NCBI RefSeq assembly: GCF_019049325.1
Contig: NZ_JAGMUO010000060.1
Span: forward strand, 66,681 to 130,680
Direction of reading: 5' to 3'
Source of the DNA: Streptomyces sp. AC512_CC834
Lineage (GTDB): Bacteria; Actinomycetota; Actinomycetes; Streptomycetales; Streptomycetaceae
Length of the DNA: 64,000 bases
The position numbers and the translations under genes are program-made. Positions 49,755 to 58,412 of this stretch are shown here, one piece after another. The notes below the pieces were generated by a model. The model was not told the origin of the DNA, ran no database searches, and saw nothing but the letters and a program-made list of their open reading frames with translations. Positions within the stretch are counted from its first letter, which is position 1; each line of letters opens with the position of its first letter.

Positions 49755-51892
49755 CGCCCGGACGCGCCCCCGGCGCATCGGGCGCCCACGACGCGGCGCG
49801 CCGTGCGCTGCGTGGCCTCGTCATGGAGGCGACCGTGCGCATTCATCGCCCGGACGCCGGGTATGCCTCGGACGAGCCCGGGACGTTCCTCGGCAGCGGC
49901 TACTTCGTCGCGCCGAGCTGGGTTCTGACCTGCGCACACGTGGCCTGCGGCGGGGAGGGGGGCGAGGTGGTGGTGATGTACGAGCCCGCACCGGGCCGCG
50001 GTATGTCCGCGGTCTCGGGCCACGTGGCGGCGGCGCTTCCCGAGGGCGTCGGATCCGTGCCCGGCAACTGGCCCGCCCCCGACCTCGCGCTGGTGCAGTT
50101 GAACGAGCCGGTCGACCACGAGTGCGTGTACCTCTCCGAGCGTCCGGCGGCCTACTACGGCGAGGGCAAGGTCCTGTACGCGGGCTGGACGGTGATCGAC
50201 GGGCGACTGAGGATGCTGGACGGCACCCTGACCGTGCAGGGCACCATCGGCGGCTGGACCACGGACGTCCAGATGCGGCTGGGGGACAACGACCTGCCGG
50301 ACGGTGTCTCCGGCGGCCCCGTGATCGATCCGGAGCGCGGCGAGGTCATCGGCGTACTGAAGTCGCGCTCCGACCACGCGCGCGGGGGCACCTCCACCGG
50401 ACTCGAGCAACTGCGGACGCTCCCCGTGCCCTCCGGAGAGCTGACGACCGAACAGGACGATCTGTACCAGGCGGTCGTGCAGGCCCACGACCGCTACCAC
50501 CGGGACCGGCAGCGCCATCCGGGCGCGCGCAGCCACACCTGGGCCGATGTGCAGGGTCAGCTCGGCGCCCGGCCCGGTCAGACCCTGAGCCCGGACGAGC
50601 GCGTCCAGTTGCTCGGCCGTCTCGCGGACCTGCCGCCCCCTGCCAGCACCCGTTCCCTGCTGGACCTGCTCGACTCGCTGCCGGACTTCGAGGCTCCGTC
50701 CCCGCTGCCCGCCCCGCGCGGCTGGCGTGACGGGCTCGGTGCCCTGTACGAGTACGCGCGCGACGACGGAGCCCTCTACCTGGTGCTCGACTACGCGGTG
50801 CATGCCATGACCGCCGACCGCCCGTTCCTCGCGCCCAGCACGCCGGCGGCCGAGGAAGCCCTGTGGTCCCGGGTCTGGCAGGCCGCGCAGCGGCTCGGCC
50901 CCGGCCGCCGGAGCGCGCTCGTCGAACGACGGGTCAACAGGATGGCGGCCCGCAGACCCGCCCCGGTGGTGGGCACCGGGCGGAGCGGAGCGTCCGTCCA
51001 GTCGTCCGTGCTGGTCGAGATCGTGCGGCGGGGCTGGGAGCCGGACCGCTGCGACTGGTCGGTCTTCGTCGTGCGGTCCGGCGGCGAGACGAAGCGCCTC
51101 AAGGAGGTCGAGCGTGTTCCGCTCGGTGACCTTGCCACCCATCTGTCGGCACCGCTCGGGGAGGCGTTCCGCCAGTGCGACACCCCGGGTCGGCCGGCGG
51201 TGCTGCAGGTGGCGACGGAGCACTCGCTGCTGGCACTCGAAGTGGAGGACTGGCGGCTCGGCCCCGAGGAGGAGCGGCTCGGCACTCAGCGCCCGGTCGT
51301 TCTGCGCTGCTCCGACCGCGACCAGTTGACCGAGAACGGCAGGGGTGGCGGGGCCGGCGAGCGGTTCGCGGCGGTTCCGGACGGTGACTACCGGCTGGAC
51401 ATCGAGGAGGAGCGCAGAGCCCGCTGGCGCTGGCTGCACGCGCATCCGGTGACGGCCGCGGTCCTCGACTGCGACGACGGGCTGCGTAAACCGGTACCGT
51501 CCGTGGAGGAATTGCGGGGCATGGCGCACGGCACGGTCCCGGTCCTGTGCCGTATCGAAGGTCACACCTACGACGGCCACACCTACGACGGCCACAGCTA
51601 CGACGGTGACGCGGACGGCCTCGCCCAGCTCGTGCGCGGCGGTTTCGGCGTGGCTCTGTGGCGGCGTCGGCGAGGACTGCCGGAAGCGGTATGCGGTGAG
51701 TTCCACCGCGGCACCCTGGACGAGATCGCGGGCCCGCCCAGCGCGCACCGTCTGCCGGAGGCTGTGCGCGACCTGCGCTCCAGGCTGCATTCGGGACGGC
51801 CCGAGACCTTCTGGGCCAACGGCATAGTCCTGCTGTACGACGACCCGCACCAGCCCCTGCCCGGTTCGGGTGACCTGCTGGAGGCACCGTGA
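49751..51892 (+). CDS. Trypsin-like protease fused to VMAP-type domains
   Basis: Residues about 25-225 are a chymotrypsin-fold protease with the triad His63 (LTCAHV), Asp111 (APDLALVQL) and Ser187 (DGVSGGPV). A middle helical region (about 235-330, VQLLGRLADLPPPAST) and a C-terminal domain with LVEIVRRGWEPDRCDWSVFV and VVLRCSDRD match vWA-MoxR-associated proteins (VMAP). There is no secretion signal, so it acts in the cytosol. Residues about 604-620 repeat GHTYD/GHSYD three times. In the known scheme the protease is the effector, unleashed by the MoxR and vWA partners encoded next. Confidence 0.87.
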   Translation: MTPGRAPGASGAHDAARRALRGLVMEATVRIHRPDAGYASDEPGTFLGSGYFVAPSWVLTCAHVACGGEGGEVVVMYEPAPGRGMSAVSGHVAAALPEGVGSVPGNWPAPDLALVQLNEPVDHECVYLSERPAAYYGEGKVLYAGWTVIDGRLRMLDGTLTVQGTIGGWTTDVQMRLGDNDLPDGVSGGPVIDPERGEVIGVLKSRSDHARGGTSTGLEQLRTLPVPSGELTTEQDDLYQAVVQAHDRYHRDRQRHPGARSHTWADVQGQLGARPGQTLSPDERVQLLGRLADLPPPASTRSLLDLLDSLPDFEAPSPLPAPRGWRDGLGALYEYARDDGALYLVLDYAVHAMTADRPFLAPSTPAAEEALWSRVWQAAQRLGPGRRSALVERRVNRMAARRPAPVVGTGRSGASVQSSVLVEIVRRGWEPDRCDWSVFVVRSGGETKRLKEVERVPLGDLATHLSAPLGEAFRQCDTPGRPAVLQVATEHSLLALEVEDWRLGPEEERLGTQRPVVLRCSDRDQLTENGRGGGAGERFAAVPDGDYRLDIEEERRARWRWLHAHPVTAAVLDCDDGLRKPVPSVEELRGMAHGTVPVLCRIEGHTYDGHTYDGHSYDGDADGLAQLVRGGFGVALWRRRRGLPEAVCGEFHRGTLDEIAGPPSAHRLPEAVRDLRSRLHSGRPETFWANGIVLLYDDPHQPLPGSGDLLEAP

Positions 51893-52025
51893 CTCCGGCC
51901 CACCCGCATGTTCCAAATCCCATTGATGATGGGCCTCTTATCAGTCCCGTTCAGGATCGATACCGTGATGGACGCCCCCACGACGACAGCGCGCCCCCCG
52001 GACGAGTGACGACGAGGATTGGATC

Positions 52026-53075
52026 ATGACCGAATCCAGCGAGTGGCTCATCTACCGGGGCGCCGGCGAACCCCACGACGGCATCGACCGGCTTCCCGAC
52101 CCGCCGCCCTGGCGGGACTTCACCAGCCGGGACGCCGCGGGCGCCGGTGACGGGTCGCAGGACCGCAGACTCGGCGCCCACCGGCACCTGGCCGAACTGC
52201 ACCGGCCGGGCGCCGAGGAACTCGAGATGATCAACGCCGCGCTGTATCTGCGCCGGCCGCTCCTCGTCACCGGCAGCCCCGGCGCGGGCAAGAGCACGCT
52301 GGCCCACTCGGTGGCGTACGAACTCGGCCTGGGCAACGTACTGCGCTGGTCCATCGTCAGCCGCTCCGAACTCCAGGACGGCCTCTACCACTACGACGCC
52401 ATCGCCCGGCTGCAGGACGTGCAGATCGCCGCGCAGGGAGGCCCCAGTGACCCCGCTGACCCCGGTGGCCCCGGTTCGGGTTCCGGCGCTCCGGGCGCGG
52501 TTGAGGGCATCGGCGGTTACATCCGCCTGGGCCCCCTCGGCACCGCCCTGCTGCCCTCCGACACGCCGCGCGTACTGCTCATCGACGAGCTGGACAAGAG
52601 CGACATAGACCTGCCCAACGACCTGCTGAACGTGCTGGAGGAGGGCGAGTTCGCCATCCCCGAGCTGGAACGCATCGCGGACCGGCTGCCGGACCGCACG
52701 GCCGAGGTGCTCACCGCGGACGGGGAGAAGGTGCCGGTGCGCGACGGCCGGGTGCGCTGCCGTGCTTTCCCGTTCGTGGTGCTCACCAGCAACGGCGAAC
52801 GGGACTTCCCGGCCCCGTTGATGCGCCGCTGCATCCACCTGGAGCTCGGCCGCCCCGATCACAGCAGGCTCGCCACCTTCGTACGGGCCCACCTGGGCGA
52901 CGAGGCGGCACGCGCGGGCGACGATCTCGTCACCCGGTTCCTGGAGCGGTCCCGCAGCGAGCTGCTGGCGACGGACCAGTTGCTCAACGCGATCTACCTC
53001 ACCGACGCCGCCGCCACGCCCAGCCGCGACCGCCTGGCCGACCTGCTCATTCAGCGGCTCGACCGCCCGAGGTGA
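52026..53075 (+). CDS. MoxR-like AAA+ ATPase
   Basis: This 349-residue AAA+ protein shows Walker A GSPGAGKST, Walker B VLLIDELDKS, sensor 1 VVLTSNGERDF and an arginine-finger region PAPLMRRC. The loop between Walker A and B has a Gly/Pro-rich insertion (about 135-160). MoxR ATPases act as chaperones that load or switch vWA partners; the vWA gene starts 8 bp later. The 133-bp gap before it is less GC-rich than usual and may hold a separate promoter. Confidence 0.92.
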   Translation: MTESSEWLIYRGAGEPHDGIDRLPDPPPWRDFTSRDAAGAGDGSQDRRLGAHRHLAELHRPGAEELEMINAALYLRRPLLVTGSPGAGKSTLAHSVAYELGLGNVLRWSIVSRSELQDGLYHYDAIARLQDVQIAAQGGPSDPADPGGPGSGSGAPGAVEGIGGYIRLGPLGTALLPSDTPRVLLIDELDKSDIDLPNDLLNVLEEGEFAIPELERIADRLPDRTAEVLTADGEKVPVRDGRVRCRAFPFVVLTSNGERDFPAPLMRRCIHLELGRPDHSRLATFVRAHLGDEAARAGDDLVTRFLERSRSELLATDQLLNAIYLTDAAATPSRDRLADLLIQRLDRPR

Positions 53076-53082
53076 CGCGCTG

Positions 53083-56000
53083 ATGCCCGACGCGACGGCG
53101 CGGCACGGTCCCGGCACACCCGGCGACGGCGGATCCGATGCGGGGCACTCCGCCACGCCCGCCGGAAGTCCCGCCGTGCCCGCCGACGACCCGCTCGCCC
53201 AACTCGTCCTGCGGATGCGGGAGACCGGCCTGGACCCGGATGCCGAGCAGTTGTGCGACGCGCTCTGGCTGGCCCGGTGGACCCGCCCCGCCGACGCCAC
53301 GGACGGTCCGCCCGCCCCGAGCGGTCGAGGCAAGCTCCCGGTGGCGGGGTCGTCCCCCGCCCGGACCCCGGTGCCGCCACCGGACGAGACCCGGCCCCCC
53401 GCGCCCGAGCCGCCCGACGGCCCGGCCGACCGGCGCGTGGCCCTCTACCCGCTGCCCCCCGACGACGGGCCCGGGGTGCGCGGATCCGGCCGGGCCCGCG
53501 CGCTGCCGGTGGGCGTACCCGCCGCCCCCGTGCTGCCCGCGCCGCTCGAACTGCAGCGTGCCTTACGCCCCTTGCAGGGCTACCGGAGCCCCGCCACACC
53601 GCTGCGCACCGAGCTGGACGAGGTCGCGACCGCGGAGACGAGTGCCCGGGCCGGGGGACTGATCCTCCCCGTCCGCAGGTACGTGTCCCGCGGCGACGCC
53701 CGTCTGCAACTGGTGATGGACACCTCCTCCTCGATGCGCGTGTGGGGCCGGCTGTTCGACGAACTGGCGCAGATATTCAGCCGGCTGGGAGCCTTCTCCG
53801 ACGTCCAGGTCAGTCACCTGCACCAGGGCCCCGACGGGGGCCCGGCCGTCAGCCGCAGCCCCGACGCGCACGGTGCGCCGCTGCATTCCGCCGACCGGCT
53901 CAGCGATCCGACCGGACGCCGGATCGTCGTCCTGATCAGCGACTGCGCCGGCCCGCTGTGGCACAGCGGCCACGCCCACCGGCTGCTGCACCACCTGTCC
54001 CGGCAGGGCCCCGTCGCCGTACTCCAGCCGCTGCCGCAGCGCATGTGGAACCGCACCCGGCTGCCCGTCACCTTCGGCTCCCTCTCGCGTGGTGACACCC
54101 TGGGCGGCGGCGCCGTGCTTCGGGTGCGCACGGCCTCCGGCACGTCCGGCGAGCCCCGTCGGGGCGCGCTGGCCGTGCCCGTACTGCCGCCGGAGCCGGT
54201 GGCCCTCGGCTCCTGGGCGCGGCTGCTGTCCGGTGCCGGTCCGGTCCCGGGCGCCGTGGGCTGGGTGCGTGCCGACCAGCCGGCCGCCCCGACCGCCCGC
54301 CCCGACCGCGGCCGCACGCCGTTGGAGCGGGTCAGCCGGTTCAGCGCCGGAGCCTCTCCGGCCGCCGCGCGCCTGGCGGTCTATCTCGCGGCGACCCCGC
54401 TCTGCCTCCCGGTGATGCAACTGGTCCAGCGGACCATGCTGCCCGGTTCCGGCCCGTCCGAACTCGCCGAGGTACTGGTCGGCGGCCTGGTCACCCGGGC
54501 CCGCGCGGACCACGGTGGGGACGGCTCCCAGTGGTACGACATCGACCCGGACGTGCGCGAGGCCCTGCTGTCCCGGCTCGGGCGGGACGAGGCCATGCTG
54601 GTCCTCAAGCACTGCTCGGAGTACATCGATCAGCACTTCGGCAAGGGCGGGCCCAACTTCCCGGCCCTCGCCCTGGCCCAGCTCGGCGACGGCGGCCTGG
54701 GGCGCCCCCACCCGCACGCCTCCGGCGCCGGCGCCGGAGACGGCTACCCGGGCGAGAACGGCGGCAACGGCGAGGCCGATCCGGTCCCGCAGCCCTTCGC
54801 GGAGATCGCGGCGCGGATCCTGGAGCGGTTCATGCCACTGCCCGAGCAGTTCGCGACGTACGACGGCGGGAGCGGGCCGCGGCTCTCCGCGGAGCGGCCC
54901 ACGCACCAGGCGGTGGTCCGGGCCCGCGCCCTGCTCTCCCGGTTCGACGGCGAGGGCATGATCCAGGACGTCATCGACGCCGTGCAGTTGCTGCGCGGCG
55001 CCGCCGAGCACGAACGGCCGGCCGGCGCGGACCCCGAGCTGTGGGGCGAGTACGCGCGCTGCACGCTGCGGCTGTGGGAGGTGCAGGGCGGTGCCGCGCT
55101 GCTGAACGAGGCCACGCGGGCCGCCGAGCGGGCCGCCGCGCACCCGCACGCCCTGCGGGAACGCGCCGTCCTCGCGCGCGTGCTGCACGCCGCCGCCACC
55201 GACGCGCGACGGCGCGGCGACCGGTCCGGCGCGCTGGAACTGCTGCGCCGCGCCGACCGGGAGTACGCGGTCGCCTGCGCGGCACCCGGCCTGGACGAGG
55301 AGGAGGCGCTGCGGCTCACCCTGGAACGGGTCGCCTCCCTGGAGACCCAGTGGCGCCTGGGCGGCGACAGTGCCCTCCTGCAGAGCGCCGTGGGCATGCT
55401 GGAGGCGTTCGCCGACGCCTGGCCCGACCGGCGCGACCGCCCCCCGGAGCTTCTGCTGGCCCACGGCCGCACCCTGCTGCGGCTGTCGGAGGTGACGGCG
55501 GACCCGGTCCAGGTCCGGCTGTACGCGGAGCAGTCGGCGCGGTCGTTGCGCCGGGTGCTGGAGTCCGGCCCGGCGCAGGACACCGCCGAGTCCGTCCGTG
55601 ACCGGGTCCGGGTGCTGATCGACCTGGTCGACGCGCTGCTGTCGTCGGGCGGCCCGCTCGACGAGGCCCAGGCCCGTACCGACGAAGCCCTCGGCCGCGT
55701 ACGGGAGCAGGCGCAGCGCGCGGCGCTGCTGGTCCGCGCCGGACGCGTCGCCGTCGCGCACTACGCCGAGTCGGGAGAGCCCACCGAACTGCGGCGGGCC
55801 GCCGACCGGTTCGCGCAGGCGGCGCACTGGATGCCTCGGGACGCGCCCGCGCACGCCGACGTGCTCGCGGAGTGGGGCGGCGTACTGCTCCGGCTCGCCA
55901 CGCTGGAGCCCGCCCCCAGGCGCCAGGAACAGCTCTCACGGGCGATCCGGGTGCTGCGCGACTGCCGCATGGAGACCCCGGCGGGCAGTCGCCGAGTCGC

Positions 56001-56478
56001 CCACCGGCTGCTGCTGCTCGGGCAGGCGCTCATGCTCCGGTACCAGGCGCGTGGCGACCGGGTCGACCTCAGGGAGGCCGAGCATCTCTTCGGGCTCGCG
56101 GCGGCCGACGCGGCGGACCCGTTGCTGGCGGCGCGCTGCCGACTGGAGCTCGGGCAGGCCCAGTTCGAGGCGTTCCAGAGTCTGGGCCGCGCGGCCCGGC
56201 TGGACGTGGCGGTCGACGCCTTCCGGGCGGCCGCCGAGTCGGCCCGCCGGGCGGAGGAGGAGGCCGAAACAGAGCGCCGGCGCCAGGAGGCCGTGGAACT
56301 CGCCGCGCAGGCCCACCACTGGCGGGGTATGTCCTTCGAGGCGGCGGCACGGCCCCGCGCGGCCCGGGACGCCTACCGGGCGGCACGGGCGGAGTGGGAC
56401 CGGTTGCCGGACGACCGTCTGGGCACGGGTGAACCGACCGCACGGCAGACGGCGCGCCGGCTCGCCGACCTGGAGTGA
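53083..56478 (+). CDS. vWA-like protein with TPR-rich C-terminus (SAV_2336 type)
   Basis: This 1131-residue protein has a Pro-rich N-terminus (to about 140), a vWA-like domain with a MIDAS start DTSSS at Asp213 (LVMDTSSSMRVWG) and IVVLISDCAGPLW, then a winged-helix-like segment (about 420-560). A helical, TPR-like array fills about 630-1125. In vWA-MoxR-VMAP triads this protein is the scaffold or sensor. Leu161 is encoded by TTA (53563-53565), the bldA codon. It starts 8 bp after the MoxR gene, with GACGCGCTG rather than a clear ribosome site, so coupling is likely. Confidence 0.87.
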   Translation: MPDATARHGPGTPGDGGSDAGHSATPAGSPAVPADDPLAQLVLRMRETGLDPDAEQLCDALWLARWTRPADATDGPPAPSGRGKLPVAGSSPARTPVPPPDETRPPAPEPPDGPADRRVALYPLPPDDGPGVRGSGRARALPVGVPAAPVLPAPLELQRALRPLQGYRSPATPLRTELDEVATAETSARAGGLILPVRRYVSRGDARLQLVMDTSSSMRVWGRLFDELAQIFSRLGAFSDVQVSHLHQGPDGGPAVSRSPDAHGAPLHSADRLSDPTGRRIVVLISDCAGPLWHSGHAHRLLHHLSRQGPVAVLQPLPQRMWNRTRLPVTFGSLSRGDTLGGGAVLRVRTASGTSGEPRRGALAVPVLPPEPVALGSWARLLSGAGPVPGAVGWVRADQPAAPTARPDRGRTPLERVSRFSAGASPAAARLAVYLAATPLCLPVMQLVQRTMLPGSGPSELAEVLVGGLVTRARADHGGDGSQWYDIDPDVREALLSRLGRDEAMLVLKHCSEYIDQHFGKGGPNFPALALAQLGDGGLGRPHPHASGAGAGDGYPGENGGNGEADPVPQPFAEIAARILERFMPLPEQFATYDGGSGPRLSAERPTHQAVVRARALLSRFDGEGMIQDVIDAVQLLRGAAEHERPAGADPELWGEYARCTLRLWEVQGGAALLNEATRAAERAAAHPHALRERAVLARVLHAAATDARRRGDRSGALELLRRADREYAVACAAPGLDEEEALRLTLERVASLETQWRLGGDSALLQSAVGMLEAFADAWPDRRDRPPELLLAHGRTLLRLSEVTADPVQVRLYAEQSARSLRRVLESGPAQDTAESVRDRVRVLIDLVDALLSSGGPLDEAQARTDEALGRVREQAQRAALLVRAGRVAVAHYAESGEPTELRRAADRFAQAAHWMPRDAPAHADVLAEWGGVLLRLATLEPAPRRQEQLSRAIRVLRDCRMETPAGSRRVAHRLLLLGQALMLRYQARGDRVDLREAEHLFGLAAADAADPLLAARCRLELGQAQFEAFQSLGRAARLDVAVDAFRAAAESARRAEEEAETERRRQEAVELAAQAHHWRGMSFEAAARPRAARDAYRAARAEWDRLPDDRLGTGEPTARQTARRLADLE

Positions 56479-56538
56479 GAGAGGCGACCAGAGGCCGGAG
56501 ACCAGAGGCCTGAAGAGGGCAGAGGAGAGGGACGGGGA

Positions 56539-56733
56539 ATGGATGTAGAGGTCGGAGCCGGGCCGGAGCCAGTGCTTCCGGGCGGCGAGGAGCCACTGCC
56601 GGACCTGCTGGAACTGGACCTCGCGGAGCTGGGCACCATCGAGCATCCGGTGCTGCGCGAGGTACTGGGGGAGCTGCGGGCACGGGCCGCGGAGCCGAGC
56701 GAGATGCTGTGGGGCTTCGACAACTCCTTCTGA
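56539..56733 (+). CDS. fxsA: FxsA, FxSxx-COOH RiPP precursor peptide
   Basis: This 64-residue peptide has an acidic leader (GEEPLPDLLELDLAELGTI, then an amphipathic helix VLREVLGELRARAA) and a core ending EMLWGFDNSF. Position and leader match FxsA precursors, whose C-terminal Phe is joined to a residue two further on by the FxsB radical SAM enzyme. The last five residues are F60-D-N-S-F64, so the acceptor position holds Asn62 instead of Ser. The ribosome site is GAGAGGGACGGGG. The maturase gene starts 158 bp later. Confidence 0.88.
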   Translation: MDVEVGAGPEPVLPGGEEPLPDLLELDLAELGTIEHPVLREVLGELRARAAEPSEMLWGFDNSF

Positions 56734-56891
56734 GCCGAGGGTGACCCGGTGAAGATGTGTGAATAGGACAACTTTCACGGCGCCGAGTTTTGGGCACGTG
56801 CCGCACCGGGAATGCGGCTCCGTGCGGCACGAGGCCGTGGGCGCCGACCCGCGGCAACGGCGGCCGGACCGTACGGCATGGGGGTGCTGGA

Positions 56892-58412
56892 GTGTCGGAA
56901 CAGGCCACTACCGAACCGGTTCCCGTCGTCCCCGGCAGGCGGGCCGGTCCTGAAGGCCCTTTCCCCTTCCGTCAGTTCATCGTCAAGATGCACGGCCGCT
57001 GCAATCTGGCCTGCACCTACTGCTACCTCTACGAAGGCCCCGACAGCGGTTGGCGCGACCGTCCCGCGGCTGCCTCGGCCGCCGTCCTGGACCGCACCGC
57101 CACCCGCATCGCCGAGCACGCCACCCGGCACGGGCTGCGAGACCTCGCCCTCGTACTGCACGGCGGCGAACCGCTGCTCGCGGGCGCCGGTCCGCTCGCC
57201 GCGGTCGCCGCACGGGTGCGGGAGCGTGTCCCGGACGGATGTCAGGTCCACGCCACCATTCAGACCAACGCCACGCTGCTCACCGAGGAACGCCTCGCCG
57301 TACTGGCCGACGCCGACGTCCGCGTCGGCATCAGCCTCGACGGCGGCACCGCCGCCCACAACCGACGGCGGGTGGACCACGCGGGCCGCCCGTCCTGGCC
57401 CGCCGCGGCACGGGGGGCCCGCCTGGTCGCCGAGCGCTTCCCGCAGTCGTACGCGGGCGTCCTCACCGTCGTCGATCCGACGCTGGACCCGGTGGAGACG
57501 TACGAGTCGCTCCTCGACCTGCGCCCGCCCGTGCTGGATCTGCTGCTGCCCCACGGCAACTGGTCCGCGCCTCCGCCGGGCCGGACCGGCATCCGTTACG
57601 GCGACTGGCTGTGCGCCGTCTTCGACCGCTGGTGGGCCGCCGGGCGGCGCGAGGTCCGGGTGCGGCTCTTCGAGGAGTGCCTGGCGCTCCTGGTGGGCCT
57701 GCCCGCGGCCACCGAGGCGCTGGGGCTCACGCCGTTCGACGCGGTCGTCGTGGAGACCGACGGGTCGATCGAGCAGGTCGACTCCCTCAAGTCGGCCTAC
57801 CCCGGCGCCGCGCGGACCGGCCTCGACGTGTTCCGGAACACCTTCGACGAGGCGCTGCGGCACCCGGGGGTGGCCGCCCGGCAGGCGGGCGTGGAGTCGC
57901 TCGCGGAGCAGTGCCGGGCCTGCCCACTGCTGCGGGTCTGCGGCGGCGGGCACTACGCGCACCGCTACCGCGCCGGACACGGCTTCCGGAACCCCTCCGT
58001 GTACTGCGCCGACCTCCAGCGCTTCATCCGGCATGTGGCCGCACGACTTGCCGACGCCGCGACGGGGCCGTCGGCGACCGGTCCGGCGTCGCCGGGGCGG
58101 CCGTCTGTGACGGGTTCGTCTGCGACGGGGCGGCCGTCTGTGACGGGGACGTCCGCGACGGGGCTGACCTGGGCCGGTCCGTCTGTGACGGGTTCGTCCG
58201 GGGCGGGTTCGGCTTCGACCCGTCCGGCTTCGGCGGGTTCGGCTTCGATGGGGCCGGCTGCGACGGGCTCGTCCCGGACGGGCCCGGCTTCGACCGGCTC
58301 GGCTTCGTCGGGCTCGGCTTCAGCGGGCCTGGCCTCGACCCGCCCGGTCCCGACCCGCCCGGCTGCGGCCCCGACTGTGCCCCCCGCCCCGGCTGAAGGG
58401 GGTACTTCGTGA
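56892..58412 (+). CDS. fxsB: FxsB, radical SAM/SPASM cyclophane-forming maturase with long repeat tail
   Basis: The [4Fe-4S] SAM cluster motif is Cys37-x3-Cys41-x2-Cys44 (CNLACTYC). LHGGEPLL and ISLDGGTAAHN are further radical SAM signatures. A SPASM/twitch Cys set (CRACPLLRVCGGGHYAHRY, then YCADLQRF) ends near residue 380. It is expected to cross-link the FxsA core (aromatic ring to beta carbon). Residues about 388-506 are a Ser/Thr/Gly/Pro/Ala tail made of ATG-S/P and SVTG-like units that the typical enzyme, as I recall, lacks. GTG 56892 is chosen for the Ser-Glu start after GGGGTGCTGGA. Confidence 0.9.
   Translation: MSEQATTEPVPVVPGRRAGPEGPFPFRQFIVKMHGRCNLACTYCYLYEGPDSGWRDRPAAASAAVLDRTATRIAEHATRHGLRDLALVLHGGEPLLAGAGPLAAVAARVRERVPDGCQVHATIQTNATLLTEERLAVLADADVRVGISLDGGTAAHNRRRVDHAGRPSWPAAARGARLVAERFPQSYAGVLTVVDPTLDPVETYESLLDLRPPVLDLLLPHGNWSAPPPGRTGIRYGDWLCAVFDRWWAAGRREVRVRLFEECLALLVGLPAATEALGLTPFDAVVVETDGSIEQVDSLKSAYPGAARTGLDVFRNTFDEALRHPGVAARQAGVESLAEQCRACPLLRVCGGGHYAHRYRAGHGFRNPSVYCADLQRFIRHVAARLADAATGPSATGPASPGRPSVTGSSATGRPSVTGTSATGLTWAGPSVTGSSGAGSASTRPASAGSASMGPAATGSSRTGPASTGSASSGSASAGLASTRPVPTRPAAAPTVPPAPAEGGTS

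Noticed and set aside
49250..51916. 888-codon open frame on the minus strand
   Set aside because: It is a shadow of the Trypco1 and trypsin/VMAP genes: low-complexity Arg/Gly/Ala-rich translation and no recognisable domain.
53563..55854. 763-codon open frame on the minus strand
   Set aside because: It is antisense to the vWA/TPR gene; compositionally a shadow.
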